NCBI GenBank assembly: GCA_965279085.1
Contig: OZ257149.1
Span: 930,001-994,000 of the forward strand
Direction of reading: 5' to 3'
From: UBA7672 sp965279085
GTDB taxonomy: Bacteria > Pseudomonadota > Alphaproteobacteria > Caulobacterales > Hyphomonadaceae
DNA: 64,000 nt
Each line of letters starts with the position of its first letter. Position 1 is the stretch's first letter. This document shows positions 43,463 through 52,314 of this stretch, one piece after another. The notes below the pieces were generated by a model. It made no database searches and had not been told where the DNA came from. It was given only the letters and a program-made list of their open reading frames with translations. The position numbers and the translations under genes were made by a program.

Positions 43463-44614
43463 ATGACGATCGCCACAATGCGCACGTCCCTGACGCAGGA
43501 CGACATTCGCCGCCTTGTGCGTGGCGACAGCCCGGAGGCGCGCGCCAACGCCGCCCACAAGATCTGCAAGCGCATCGACGCGATGGACATGACGGACGAG
43601 GAGCGCGACTCCGCTCGCCAGGTCCTCGACCTCATCTGCAACGACACCGCCGCGCTGGTCCGCCGGGCGCTCGCCGTTACCCTGCGCAACTCGCCCAAGC
43701 TGCCGCGCGATATCGCGCTCAAGCTAGCCAAGGACATCGACGTCATCGCGGTGCCGGTTCTCAAGAACTCTCCGGTCATTACCGACGAAGACCTCGTCGA
43801 GATCGTGCTTTCCGGCTCGCCGGAGAAACAGGTCGCCATCGCCCAGCGCCCGACGCTCGGCGAAGGTCTCACAGAAGTCATCACGCTGTACGGCGCCAAG
43901 CAGGCCGTCGAAGCGTGCACGCTCAACGAAGGCGCGGCGTTCTCGGACGATGCCTATGCCGGCCTGATGAAACGCTTCGCCAACGATGACGACATCAAGG
44001 GCGCGCTGGTAGGACGTTCCACGCTACCGCTCCATGTCACCGAGAAGCTGATCACGATGGTGACCGGCGAGCTCTTCGACATGCTGGTCAACAAGCATGA
44101 GCTGCCGCCCCAACTGGCGATCGAGATCGCCTCGGGCGCCCGCGAACGCGCGACGCTCGACCTCGTCGAGCAGGCTGGCCTCTCGACCGACCCTGCGAGG
44201 TTCGTTCAGCAACTTCACCTCAACGGCCGCCTGACGCCGTCGCTGATCATGCGCGCGCTGTGCCTTGGGCACATGGGCTTCGTCGAGCACGCCCTTGCCG
44301 AACTCGCGGGCATCCCGCGGTCCAAGTCGTGGCTGATGATCCACGACGCCGGCACGCTGGGTCTCAAGACGATCTTCGAACGCGCGGGCCTGCCGTCAGG
44401 CATGTTCACGGCATTTCGTCTCGCGGTCGACATCTTCCACAAGACCGAGATGGATGGCGGCCCGAACGACAAGCAGCGCTTCCGCCAGAAGATGGTTGAA
44501 CGCGTCCTGACGCAGTTCCAGGCCATCCCGCGCGCCGACCTCGAATACCTGCTGGACAAGCTCGATGCGCTCGACAGCGCTCGCGAAGAAGGCAAGATCG
44601 CTCCGGCGGCCTAG
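43463..44614 (+). CDS. DUF2336-domain protein
   Basis: The 383-residue all-helical protein carries DUF2336 from about residue 35 to 350: SARQVLDLICNDTAALVRRA, VRxxLA-type repeats PVITDEDLVEIVLSGSPEKQ, and MTDEERDSA before them. DUF2336 proteins are almost confined to Alphaproteobacteria and look like HEAT-repeat scaffolds; their role is unknown. ATG 43463 with GGCTGGAG upstream is preferred to the TTG at 43424. It lies divergent from the CoA transferase and convergent with the next gene. Confidence 0.85.
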   Translation: MTIATMRTSLTQDDIRRLVRGDSPEARANAAHKICKRIDAMDMTDEERDSARQVLDLICNDTAALVRRALAVTLRNSPKLPRDIALKLAKDIDVIAVPVLKNSPVITDEDLVEIVLSGSPEKQVAIAQRPTLGEGLTEVITLYGAKQAVEACTLNEGAAFSDDAYAGLMKRFANDDDIKGALVGRSTLPLHVTEKLITMVTGELFDMLVNKHELPPQLAIEIASGARERATLDLVEQAGLSTDPARFVQQLHLNGRLTPSLIMRALCLGHMGFVEHALAELAGIPRSKSWLMIHDAGTLGLKTIFERAGLPSGMFTAFRLAVDIFHKTEMDGGPNDKQRFRQKMVERVLTQFQAIPRADLEYLLDKLDALDSAREEGKIAPAA

Positions 44615-44617
44615 GCT

Positions 44618-44989
44618 CTACTGCGTCGTCGGCTCCGCATCTTCCGGCGTCCAGTCTTCCGGCGGCTCCGTAAGCGTCCACGTCGACAGATAGTCGGGAT
44701 CCTTCACAACCTCGCCGGTTGAACTCAGCGTGTACTGGCCGGGCTGTGCGCGCTGGTAAGGTTCCGTGGTCGGCGGCATCCAGTAGTGCTCTCCGTCGCG
44801 CTCGCCTTGCAGTTTCAGGCAGATGCCTTCCTGTTCGCCAACAGACACGACGCGTCCATAGAACTGCTCCTGCCGGATCAGACGCCCCTCGTGCGAAAGC
44901 CGCGTCATCCCCACCAGGACGAGCGCGCCGATCATGGCCTGCGCAACGTCCTCGTCCCAGGGTGGCTTGCCGTCATCCTGCTGGCCCAT
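44618..44989 (-). CDS. Conserved hypothetical protein
   Basis: The 123-residue soluble protein contains GRVVSVGEQEGICLKLQGER and YWMPPTTEPYQRAQPGQYTL, a beta-rich pattern seen in small uncharacterised alphaproteobacterial proteins; there is no signal peptide or motif for catalysis. It starts eight bases downstream of argC and is probably in its operon. Function unknown. Confidence 0.6.
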   Translation of the reverse strand: MGQQDDGKPPWDEDVAQAMIGALVLVGMTRLSHEGRLIRQEQFYGRVVSVGEQEGICLKLQGERDGEHYWMPPTTEPYQRAQPGQYTLSSTGEVVKDPDYLSTWTLTEPPEDWTPEDAEPTTQ

Positions 44990-44997
44990 TGTCTAAC

Positions 44998-45975
44998 CTA
45001 GAGCCCCGCGGCCTCGTCGAGCCCCAGCGCAATGTTGAGGTTCTGCACGGCTGCGCCTGACGCACCCTTGCCGAGATTGTCCAGCAGCGCCACCAGCCGC
45101 GCCTGCTGCGTCGCGTCGTTGCCGAAGACGAACAGCTTCATGCGGTTGGTGTTGTTCAGCGCCTCGGGGTCCAGCATCTCGACATAGCCGCCGGCTCCGG
45201 CCCGCGCGCGCTGCAAGTTCGCTGTTTCTTCCTCGCCAGCAACCGACACGAACCGCTCGCCCTGATAGAAGTCCGCCAGCGCCTCGCGCAGCTGCTTCGG
45301 CGACGGGTTGCCCGGCAGCGACCAGAGCTGCAGTGGAACCTCCACCAGCATCCCTTGCGCATAGCGGCCCACCGCAGGCGCGAATACCGGCGCATGCGCA
45401 AGCCCGGAATACTTCGTCATTTCCGGCACATGTTTGTGCGCCAGTGTGAGGCCATAGGCGCGGAAGGCGTCATGCGTTGTCTCGGACGGCGCGTTGGCGA
45501 ACTCCTCGATCAGTCCCTTGCCGCCGCCGGTGAAGCCCGAAATCGCGTTGACGGTGATCGGCGCCGTCGCCGGGATCAGTCCCTCGCCCACCAGCGGCGC
45601 GACGAGACCGATGAAACCCGTAGGATAGCATCCCGGGTTCGAGATACGCCGCGAGCGCTGGATCATCACGCGATGGCCGTCGGCCATCTCCGGAAAGCCA
45701 TAGGCCCACTGCGGATCGACGCGGTGCGCGGTCGACGCATCGACGATCACGGTGCGGTCGTTGGTGATCAGCCGCACGGCTTCCTTCGCGGCATCATCCG
45801 GCAGGCACAGCACCACGGCGTCCGCGGCGTTCAGCATGTCGGCTCGCGCGGAGGGGTCCTTCCGGCGATCCGGATCGATCGAGATCACCTGCAGGTCGCG
45901 GCGAGCCGCCAGGCGCTGCCGAATCTGCAGCCCCGTCGTGCCGGCCTCACCATCGATGAAGACTTTCGGACCCAT
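44998..45975 (-). CDS. argC: N-acetyl-gamma-glutamyl-phosphate reductase
   Basis: The 325-residue enzyme carries out the third step of arginine synthesis, reducing N-acetylglutamyl phosphate with NADPH. KVFIDGEAGTTGLQIRQRL is the nucleotide-binding start, and the catalytic Cys lies in ISNPGCYPTG. HKHVPEM and the C-terminal LDNLGKGASGAAVQNLN are family marks. Length and motifs fit the short type 2 ArgC. It lies 86 bases behind rpsI, with the terminator between, so it has its own promoter. Confidence 0.93.
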   Translation of the reverse strand: MGPKVFIDGEAGTTGLQIRQRLAARRDLQVISIDPDRRKDPSARADMLNAADAVVLCLPDDAAKEAVRLITNDRTVIVDASTAHRVDPQWAYGFPEMADGHRVMIQRSRRISNPGCYPTGFIGLVAPLVGEGLIPATAPITVNAISGFTGGGKGLIEEFANAPSETTHDAFRAYGLTLAHKHVPEMTKYSGLAHAPVFAPAVGRYAQGMLVEVPLQLWSLPGNPSPKQLREALADFYQGERFVSVAGEEETANLQRARAGAGGYVEMLDPEALNNTNRMKLFVFGNDATQQARLVALLDNLGKGASGAAVQNLNIALGLDEAAGL

Positions 45976-46002
45976 GGTTCAAACCCAGCAGGAGGATGCG
46001 CC

Positions 46003-46037
46003 AAAAGCAAAGGGCGCTTCGGTTGCCCGAAGCGCCC
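46003..46037 (-). terminator. Rho-independent terminator after rpsI
   Basis: On the - strand, GGGCGCTTCGG-GCAA-CCGAAGCGCCC is a perfect 11-bp stem (46037-46012) with a 4-base loop, followed by TTTGCTTTT. It lies 25 bases after the rpsI stop and before argC, ending the L13-S9 operon. Confidence 0.88.
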
Positions 46038-46061
46038 CTCGAAAACACGTATCGAGGCGAA

Positions 46062-46541
46062 CTAGCGCTTCGAGAACTGGAAGGAGCGGCGGGCTTTCGC
46101 CTTGCCGTACTTCTTCCGCTCAACCGCACGCGGGTCGCGCGTGAGCAGCTTGTTCGGGCGCATGGCGACGCGCAGTTCCGGCTCGAAGTTCACCAGAGCG
46201 CGGGCAATCCCGTGACGCACCGCGCCAGCCTGACCCGTTAGGCCAGAGCCCTTGACGCTGCAGACCACATCGATTTCCGTCTCTCGCTTGGCGGCTTCCA
46301 GCGGCTGCTTGATCATCAAACGCAGAACCGGACGGGCGAAGTATTCCGTCTGGTCCTTGCCGTTGACGATGATCTTGCCGGTGCCGCGCTTGATCCACAC
46401 GCGGGCGGTGGCGGTCTTGCGGCGGCCGGTCGCGTAGGCGCGGCCCAGCTTGTCGATCTTCGGCGTGGTCGGCGCTTGCGGCGCCGCGGCCTTGACGTTG
46501 AGGTCCTTGATGCTGCTCAGGCTTTCGACGGCTTCGGCCAT
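46062..46541 (-). CDS. rpsI: 30S ribosomal protein S9
   Basis: The 159-residue protein has an alphaproteobacterial N-terminal extension of about 30 residues, then the S9 core YATGRRKTATARVWIKRGTG, VKGSGLTGQAGAVRHGIARAL and the invariant C-terminal tail RRSFQFSKR, whose last Arg contacts P-site tRNA. It follows rplM by two bases, the universal L13-S9 order. Confidence 0.97.
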   Translation of the reverse strand: MAEAVESLSSIKDLNVKAAAPQAPTTPKIDKLGRAYATGRRKTATARVWIKRGTGKIIVNGKDQTEYFARPVLRLMIKQPLEAAKRETEIDVVCSVKGSGLTGQAGAVRHGIARALVNFEPELRVAMRPNKLLTRDPRAVERKKYGKAKARRSFQFSKR

Positions 46542-46543
46542 GA

Positions 46544-47011
46544 TCAGGCGACCTTCACGTTCTTGGAGTTCTTCGATTTGAAGTCCACGACTTCAGGGTT
46601 CTGAGCGGTGTGCGGGTGCTCTGCGCCGCCGTACACGCGGAGCTTGGCGAACTGCTTGCGCGCCAGCGGGCTCTCGCCCGGCATCATGCGCTTCACAGCC
46701 AGCTCGACCACGCGCTCCGGGAACTTCGAAGCCAGGATCTTGCCCGGCGTCGTCGTCTTGATCCCGCCCGGGTGACCGGTGTGACGGTGATAGAGCTTGT
46801 CGCGCATCTTGCGACCGGTCATCGCCACCTTGCCGGCGTTGATCACGACGACATGGTCGCCGAGATCGACGTGCGGCGTGTAGTCAGCGCGGTGTTTACC
46901 GCGAAGACGCAGCGCGATGTACGAAGCGAGGCGGCCAACCACGACGCCTTCAGCGTCGATGACCACCCATTTGTTCACGGCGTCAGCCGGTTTTACGGAA
47001 ACAGTTTGCAT
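46544..47011 (-). CDS. rplM: 50S ribosomal protein L13
   Basis: The 155-residue protein shows the L13 pattern: WVVIDAEGVVVGRLASYIA, HVDLGDHVVVINAGKVAMTG, KLYHRHTGHPGG, and MMPGESPLARKQFAKLRVYGG. ATG 47011 is preceded by GAGGGAG. It is the first gene of the L13-S9 operon. Confidence 0.97.
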   Translation of the reverse strand: MQTVSVKPADAVNKWVVIDAEGVVVGRLASYIALRLRGKHRADYTPHVDLGDHVVVINAGKVAMTGRKMRDKLYHRHTGHPGGIKTTTPGKILASKFPERVVELAVKRMMPGESPLARKQFAKLRVYGGAEHPHTAQNPEVVDFKSKNSKNVKVA

Positions 47012-47069
47012 TGCTCCCTCGCGGAGCCTTTCTCGGACAGGGGTTTAGTCTGAAATTCGAACGCGTGCA

Positions 47070-47096
47070 GCTATAGCCCGGGCCGCCTGATGTCAA
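47070..47096 (-). promoter_or_regulatory. Putative rplM-rpsI promoter
   Basis: On the - strand, TTGACA (47096-47091) is followed after 15 bases by TATAGC (47075-47070). The -35 box is perfect; the spacer is short, so the true -10 could be shifted by one or two bases. The start of transcription would lie about 50 bases before the rplM ATG. Confidence 0.5.
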
Positions 47097-47256
47097 CTGA
47101 GGAGACGCCTGTTAACGGCGAGGTTCTCCAAAGGCGGCCAGCCACCCTCCCCAGCCCGGTGGAAAGTCCAGCGGTCTGGTGGGGTAATCGCTTATCTATA
47201 CAGGGATTTTCGACAAACCAGAACCAGAGCCTCTGGGACATCCAGCCGCCGGGCGA

Positions 47257-47448
47257 TTACTCCCCACCCCCGCCTCCGTCGGCCCCGCCATCGCTCGCGT
47301 CGGGGCCGTCCCGGCGATCCCCGTCCAGCACGCTGGAAGAGCTCGAATCCCCGCCTTTGCGCTTGAACTGCCCGTTCAGCAGGAACATGGGCAAAACCGC
47401 CAGGATGAGGATCACGGCGAAAACCGCGAGGATGAGGTTGTTATCCAT
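47257..47448 (-). CDS. Small membrane protein with Ser/Asp/Gly-rich tail
   Basis: The 63-residue product has one membrane segment (LILAVFAVILILAVLPMFLL, residues 5-24), a basic patch (NGQFKRKGG) and an acidic, low-complexity tail of Ser, Asp and Gly ending GGGGGE. It lies divergent from the peptidase gene at 47544 across 95 bases. Its regular composition supports a real gene, but it has no known function. It could anchor or regulate another membrane protein. Confidence 0.6.
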   Translation of the reverse strand: MDNNLILAVFAVILILAVLPMFLLNGQFKRKGGDSSSSSVLDGDRRDGPDASDGGADGGGGGE

Positions 47449-47543
47449 GCCTCCTCCCTACCAGTTGAAGCCCGTCGAGCGGGAGTCCAATCGACGCCAC
47501 GCCGCCGCCCCCTATAGTCGGCTCGACATATCGAGGGGCAAAG

Positions 47544-49217
47544 ATGAACCGTAGATCCTTCCTTACCGCCGCTGGAGTTGCCGCGCTGGCCCCTGCGCTG
47601 CTCTCCCGCAGCGCCTTCGCGCAGGCGGCCACCTCGATCGACTACACCGCACTTGCCGCCATCCGCGCGATGGGCGTCAACGAGCGCACCTCGCAGGTGA
47701 TGCAGACCGCCTCCTACATGCTGGATGTGCTGGGCCCACGGCTCTCCGGCTCTCCCGGCATCCGCAAGTCCGGCGAATGGGTCGTCGAGAAGATGAAGGC
47801 TTGGGGCTTCACCGGCGCCGCACTGGAGCCTTGGCCGGTCGATCCCACCGGAACCAACAACGGCTTCCCGCGCGGCTGGCAGAACTCGAAATTCTACCTC
47901 CACGCCACCACGCCGAACGCATTCCCCATCTCCGGCATGTCGCAGGCGTGGACGCCGGGCACCAACGGCCTCGTCGCGGGTGAGTGCGTGCTCGTGCCCG
48001 AACTCACCGAGCGTGAACTCAAGGACAAGTATACGGGCAAGCTTCGTGGCAAGTGGATCCTCGGCCAGAACCCGATCGTCATGCGCGCGCAGTGGGACGC
48101 CGTCGCCAAGCGGCTGACCGACGAGCAGCTCAATGCCCTCGAAGTGCCAGCGCGTCCGCCGGAGAACGGTACGGCACCAACAACTCCCACGACTCCGCCG
48201 GCACCTCCTCCGGCAGCAGGCGCGGTCGCCTTCAGCCGCAACAACTGGTTCCGGGAGCAAGGCGCGCTCGGCATCTTCCAGACCAACAAGGGCCACGGCG
48301 TCGTCAACGTGCTCGGCGGGCTACGCACGGTCGACCCGAACAACGCCCTTCCCGTCATCCTCGTCGAAGCCGAACACTACGGCCGCATCGCGCGCTCCGT
48401 GCAACAGGGCCAGCCCGTCACCGTCGAAGCCGACATCCGCAATGACTGGTTCGACAAACCCGAAATGTTCAACGTCGTCGGCGAAATCCGCGGCAGCGAA
48501 ATCCCGAACGAAGTCGTCATTATCGGCGGCCACTTCGACAGCTTCCACGCCTCCACCGGCGCCACCGACAATGGCGGCGCCTGCTCTATCGCACTCGAGG
48601 CGCTGCGCCTGCTGAAGGAAACGAAGGCGCCACTGAAGCGCACGGTGCGCGTCTGTCTTTGGAATGGCGAGGAACAGGGCCTCGTCGGTTCACGCCTCTA
48701 CGTCGCCAACCATTTCGGCGGCGTGCGTGGTGTTCCCGCCCCCGGCAACCCGCGCGGTGAAGTCGTTCCCATCAAGCGCGACCACGGCCGCTTCCAGGCC
48801 TACTTCAATCTCGACAACGGCGCGGGCTCGATCCGCGGCGTCTATGCGCAGGGCAACAACCCCATCGTGCCGATCTTCCGCCAGTGGATGGAGCCGCTGC
48901 GCGACCTCGGCTTGACGAACGTGTCGACACGTTCGACCGGCGGCACCGATCACCTGTCGTTCGACAATGCGGGCCTGCCCGGCTTCCAGTTCATCCAGGA
49001 CCCGCTGGAATACGAACCCAAGACCCACCACACCAACATGGACTTCTTCGAGGCCCTTCAGCCCGAAGACATGCGCCGCAATTCCGTGATGATGGCGTCG
49101 TTCGCCATGCTAGCCGCGAACCACCCCGGCAAGCTGCCGCGCAAGGCGCGTCCGCCGGCCGATACGCCTCCGCCGCCGTCGACATCGCAGCGGCTGGTCC
49201 AGCAGGGCGCGCCGTAG
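47544..49217 (+). CDS. M28-family metallopeptidase, Tat-exported
   Basis: The 557-residue protein starts with a twin-arginine signal (MNRRSFLTAAGVAAL ... RSAFAQ), so it is exported folded. The C-terminal half is an M28 (co-catalytic zinc) domain: GGHFDSFHASTGATDNGGAC gives the first His-Asp ligands and the bridging Asp, LWNGEEQGLVGS gives the catalytic Glu pair, and DHLSFDNAGLPGFQF gives late ligands. The region before it includes a PA-like insertion and a Pro/Thr linker near residue 215. It is an aminopeptidase or carboxypeptidase of the periplasm; specificity is unknown. Confidence 0.88.
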   Translation: MNRRSFLTAAGVAALAPALLSRSAFAQAATSIDYTALAAIRAMGVNERTSQVMQTASYMLDVLGPRLSGSPGIRKSGEWVVEKMKAWGFTGAALEPWPVDPTGTNNGFPRGWQNSKFYLHATTPNAFPISGMSQAWTPGTNGLVAGECVLVPELTERELKDKYTGKLRGKWILGQNPIVMRAQWDAVAKRLTDEQLNALEVPARPPENGTAPTTPTTPPAPPPAAGAVAFSRNNWFREQGALGIFQTNKGHGVVNVLGGLRTVDPNNALPVILVEAEHYGRIARSVQQGQPVTVEADIRNDWFDKPEMFNVVGEIRGSEIPNEVVIIGGHFDSFHASTGATDNGGACSIALEALRLLKETKAPLKRTVRVCLWNGEEQGLVGSRLYVANHFGGVRGVPAPGNPRGEVVPIKRDHGRFQAYFNLDNGAGSIRGVYAQGNNPIVPIFRQWMEPLRDLGLTNVSTRSTGGTDHLSFDNAGLPGFQFIQDPLEYEPKTHHTNMDFFEALQPEDMRRNSVMMASFAMLAANHPGKLPRKARPPADTPPPPSTSQRLVQQGAP

Positions 49218-49227
49218 GACCAACAGG

Positions 49228-49329
49228 ACCGCCGGGCTCCCGCCCGGCACACGTCGCGCAGCGATGTATTGCATAGGATGCTCGACGCTTCGCTGCTCCG
49301 CAGAGACTGCCGGGCAGGAGCCCGGCGGT
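49228..49329. repeat. Inverted palindromic repeats between convergent genes; copy 2 of dispersed repeat
   Basis: ACCGCCGGGCTCCCGCCCGG (starting 49228) and its inverted partner at 49308-49329 differ at one base in 22. They flank a 58-base spacer and lie exactly between two convergent stops, so they may end transcription from both sides. The left arm with its flanks reappears at 20.48 kb over about 45 bases. Confidence 0.7.
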
Positions 49330-49335
49330 GCCAGA

Positions 49336-50379
49336 TCAAGGTTTCGCGTTCCACACAAGCCGGGTCGCGGCCAGCGTCACGATCACGCCCAGCCCCTGGT
49401 GCGTAAGCGACAGATCCAGCGGCGCCGCGTTCACCAGCGTGATGATGCCCAGCACCGCCTGCCCCGCCACCAGCCCGCCGAATAGCGGAAACAGCGACCA
49501 ATGCTGCGCACGGAATTTCCACGCCGTCCACACGCCGATGCCGAGCAGCACATAAGCTGTCAGCCGGTGGAAGAACTGCGTCGTCGCCGGGTTCTCGGCG
49601 AAGTTCGCCCAGATCGGATCGAGCGCCCACATCGCCTCTGGTACGACATGGCCAGACATCAGAGGCCAATCCGTGTAACCTCTGCCTGCATCGAGCCCCG
49701 CCACCAGCGCGCCCAGCGCCATCTGCAGGCCGACGATCCAGATCAGCGCCGTCGCCCAGCCGAACGCCGCGCGCGGCGTCTCGCGCTTCGTCGCACCCAG
49801 CTCGAGCCATAACCAAAAACAGTAGGCGATGATCAGCAGCGCCAGAAAGAAGTGCGTCATCAGCCTGTAAGGCGCTACCGATGTCAGGTCGGTGTTCACA
49901 CCCGACGACACCATCCACCAGCCGATCAATCCCTGCAGCCCGCCCAACGCGAACAGGATCAGCAGGTGCGGTAGCAGTTTCCGCGTCGTCCGCCCCGTCA
50001 CCCAGAAGAAGATCAGCGGCAACGCGAACGCCACGCCGATCACGCGGCCCAGCTCGCGATGTCCCCACTCCCACCAATAGATTCCCTTGAACCCCTCGAT
50101 ATCCATGTTGGGATTGAGAAGGTGGTACTGCGCCGTCATTGACTGGTACTTGGCGAACGCATCCGCCCAGTCGGCATCCGACATCGGAGGGAAGGCGCCG
50201 AGCAGCGGTTTCCATTCCGTGATCGACAGCCCGCTATCCGTCAGCCGCGTCGCCCCGCCCACGAGGATCATCGCGTAGACCAGCCCCGCGATGACCAGCA
50301 GCCACGCCCGCACCAGCCCCACGCCCCTGGCCGGGACCATGGAATTCAGCGGCATTGCGGCAGCGACAGCCTCGCTCAT
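49336..50379 (-). CDS. ctaA: Heme A synthase (COX15/CtaA)
   Basis: The 347-residue inner-membrane protein with eight membrane helices converts heme O to heme A for cytochrome oxidase. GGATRLTDSGLSITEWKP is the family signature. Heme-ligand histidines appear in WEWGHRELGR, LMTHFFLALL, TQFFHRLTAYVLL and LTHQGLG. Its stop is just beyond the inverted repeats at 49.3 kb. It is divergent from the DUF2842 gene. Confidence 0.94.
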   Translation of the reverse strand: MSEAVAAAMPLNSMVPARGVGLVRAWLLVIAGLVYAMILVGGATRLTDSGLSITEWKPLLGAFPPMSDADWADAFAKYQSMTAQYHLLNPNMDIEGFKGIYWWEWGHRELGRVIGVAFALPLIFFWVTGRTTRKLLPHLLILFALGGLQGLIGWWMVSSGVNTDLTSVAPYRLMTHFFLALLIIAYCFWLWLELGATKRETPRAAFGWATALIWIVGLQMALGALVAGLDAGRGYTDWPLMSGHVVPEAMWALDPIWANFAENPATTQFFHRLTAYVLLGIGVWTAWKFRAQHWSLFPLFGGLVAGQAVLGIITLVNAAPLDLSLTHQGLGVIVTLAATRLVWNAKP

Positions 50380-50444
50380 TGCGCGCTTATCCTACCTGTG
50401 AGAACGGAAGGCCAGCGGCCCGAAAGCCGCATCCGGAGCCGCCC

Positions 50445-50657
50445 ATGCGCAAAGCCGTCGGATCCCTCGTGCTGGTCGCCTGGATGGTGGCCTACGTCGC
50501 CGTGGCCGCCGTCATCGGCGACCGCATCGCCGAAGAGCACTGGGCCTGGAAGGTTCTGTACTTCCCGATCGTCGGCCTCGCCTGGGTGCTGCCGCTGAAG
50601 CCGCTGCTGCGCTGGATGCACGCCAAGGACGGTCCCCGCGAAAGCCCGGACGTCTAA
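50445..50657 (+). CDS. DUF2842 small membrane protein
   Basis: The 70-residue protein has two membrane helices (VGSLVLVAWMVAYVAVAAVIG and WKVLYFPIVGLAWVLPLKPL) and ends with a short charged tail after LRWM. This is the DUF2842 pattern, usual beside ctaA in Alphaproteobacteria, so a link to heme or oxidase assembly is plausible but unproven. ATG 50445 starts the conserved protein; the frame is open further upstream without sense. Confidence 0.8.
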   Translation: MRKAVGSLVLVAWMVAYVAVAAVIGDRIAEEHWAWKVLYFPIVGLAWVLPLKPLLRWMHAKDGPRESPDV

Positions 50658-50661
50658 GCGC

Positions 50662-51153
50662 CTAGAGGCAGCGCGACCCTACGTTGGATCCGTACTTTGC
50701 GGCGATGACACCCTTGGCCTTCGGGTTCTGCAGCACGGCATCGATGCCAACTCGCGCCCATCTGACCGTGAAGCCATCGACAACGCGATAGGTGAAGGGA
50801 ATTCCCGCGAGTTCCGGGGACGCGTCAATGAGCAGCGACACCTGCCGGCTGTAAGCCTCGCTCGTCGTCGAGATCCGCAGCTCAAGAATGTCTTCACGCC
50901 CCGTGCCGGACTCTTCCATCATGTCCTGCAACGTATGAAGCGCCACTGACAGCTCATCAGCGAGCTGTTCATGGCGCTCGCCATTCACGGAGCCGACGGT
51001 CTGCAGCCAGACCACTTCTGGATTGTCGCGGTGTATCGAGCACGCGCGTCCCGCATTGAACGCGTCAATGAGCGTTGGCGGTGCAGCCATCGCCGCCTGC
51101 GCGAGAAACATAGCTCCAGCCGCGAACAGCGCCAGCTGTGACAAGCGGATCAT
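50662..51153 (-). CDS. Exported hypothetical protein
   Basis: The 163-residue protein has a signal peptide (LALFAAGAMFLAQAAMA), which sets the start at 51153. The mature part (HEQLADELSVALHTLQDMMEESG, EDILELRISTTSEAYSR, WARVGIDAVL) has the helix-strand rhythm of RidA-like proteins but lacks a clear active-site Arg, so the comparison is tentative. Two Cys (ACS near the start, CL at the end) may form a disulphide. It sits convergent to the DUF2842 gene. Confidence 0.55.
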   Translation of the reverse strand: MIRLSQLALFAAGAMFLAQAAMAAPPTLIDAFNAGRACSIHRDNPEVVWLQTVGSVNGERHEQLADELSVALHTLQDMMEESGTGREDILELRISTTSEAYSRQVSLLIDASPELAGIPFTYRVVDGFTVRWARVGIDAVLQNPKAKGVIAAKYGSNVGSRCL

Positions 51154-51249
51154 GAAGGCTCCCAAGCCAGTCGGAGCCAATCGTCCCTCTCGCTCATTAA
51201 CATAGGGTGCAGTTTCGACGTCTCTGGTAGAGATCGTCGATCAAGCTCA

Positions 51250-51282
51250 AACGAAAACGGGGCGGCCCGTGAAGGCCGCCCC
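51250..51282 (-). terminator. Rho-independent terminator after the porin-like gene
   Basis: GGGGCGGCC (51259-51267) pairs with GGCCGCCCC (51274-51282) across CGTGAA. On the - strand the stem is followed by GTTTTCGTTTG. It lies 33 bases after the stop of the - strand barrel gene. Confidence 0.85.
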
Positions 51283-51314
51283 GCTCGTTTCGTCCGCCGT
51301 GAGGCGGATGGGTC

Positions 51315-52046
51315 CTAGAACAGGCCCGACAGCGCGTTGCCGACGCCCGAGAAGGTGTTGCCCTTGCGGTCAGCTTCTTTCAGCGAGTTGTCGCCGAAAT
51401 AGATGCGGCCCGTGACGCCGATGATGTCGGCTTCCGGTCCGTCGCCGTCGATGTGGCTGTAGCCAGCGCCGATCGCGAACGGCGAGCCGGCGAAGCGGTA
51501 CTCGACACCCGCGCCGATGTTCCAGACGTCGGCGCTGGGGCCGCCAGCGTCAACGGTGGACCAGCCGCCGTCGATGTCGAAGCGCAGGTCGTCGTTCGCG
51601 AAGATGCGATAGACGCCAGCGAGGCCCCACGCATCCACGTCCGTGTCGTCCACCGAGCCGTAAGAGAGGCTGCCAGCGAACGTCGAGGAATCGAAGAACG
51701 CAGCATACTCGCCGCCGATCACGTAGGCGTTGCCGCCGTCATTGTCCGACAGGCGGGCGAAGCCGCCCCAGGCGCCGACGTTGTCACGCGAGATCAGGTG
51801 ACCGCCGGCCGAGAGCGTGCCGTCGCCGCCTTCCGTGTCGGCGTATTCGGCTTCGAGGATGGCAGCCCAGCTGCCTCCGGTGGGGAACACGACTTCAGCG
51901 TCGACGCCGTAGACGTCTGCGTCGCCGCCGCCGAAATCAGCACGCGCGTAGTTCGCGCCGACGCTGCCCGACGTTTGAGCGAAGGCAGTACCCGAGATCA
52001 TGGAGAGACCCGCCACGAGAGAGGCGGACACGACATATTTTTTCAC
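51315..52046 (-). CDS. Outer-membrane porin-like beta-barrel protein
   Basis: The 243-residue protein starts at GTG 52046 (AGGG eight bases upstream) with a signal peptide ending SGTAFA. The body alternates glycine/aspartate turns with amphipathic strands (GSVGANYARADFG, ADVYGVDAEVVFP, GGWSTVDAGG, NIGAGVEYRFAGSPFAIGAG) and closes with LKEADRKGNTFSGVG... rather than a terminal Phe strand. Relatives are porin-like or opacity-type proteins of unknown cargo. A promoter lies upstream and a strong terminator downstream, so it is a single-gene unit. Confidence 0.78.
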   Translation of the reverse strand: MKKYVVSASLVAGLSMISGTAFAQTSGSVGANYARADFGGGDADVYGVDAEVVFPTGGSWAAILEAEYADTEGGDGTLSAGGHLISRDNVGAWGGFARLSDNDGGNAYVIGGEYAAFFDSSTFAGSLSYGSVDDTDVDAWGLAGVYRIFANDDLRFDIDGGWSTVDAGGPSADVWNIGAGVEYRFAGSPFAIGAGYSHIDGDGPEADIIGVTGRIYFGDNSLKEADRKGNTFSGVGNALSGLF

Positions 52047-52168
52047 GTAATTTACCCTGTCGATTAGGAGCGGGCGGATTGCCCGCACGGGCGATCTATC
52101 AGTGGCCGGATGGATTCGTCTGTCACTGAAGAGTCACACGGCTGCACGCCTTTTTGGCGCCGCAATAC

Positions 52169-52197
52169 ATTAATTAGGCAGGTCTTGCCGGTATCAA
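52169..52197 (-). promoter_or_regulatory. Putative promoter of the porin-like gene
   Basis: On the - strand, TTGATA (52197-52192) is followed after 17 bases by ATTAAT (52174-52169), a fair sigma-70 pair. It would give a leader of about 115 bases before GTG 52046, long enough to fold or bind a small RNA. Confidence 0.4.
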
Positions 52198-52314
52198 CCG
52201 GAGCCATATGAACAAAGGCTTCCAGGCCCGTGACGGTACAGGAAAATTTGTGCGCGGAAGGCCCATCTGCCCGATCATTGGGGTGACGCAACGAGCGGCA
52301 CACATTAACGGCCA

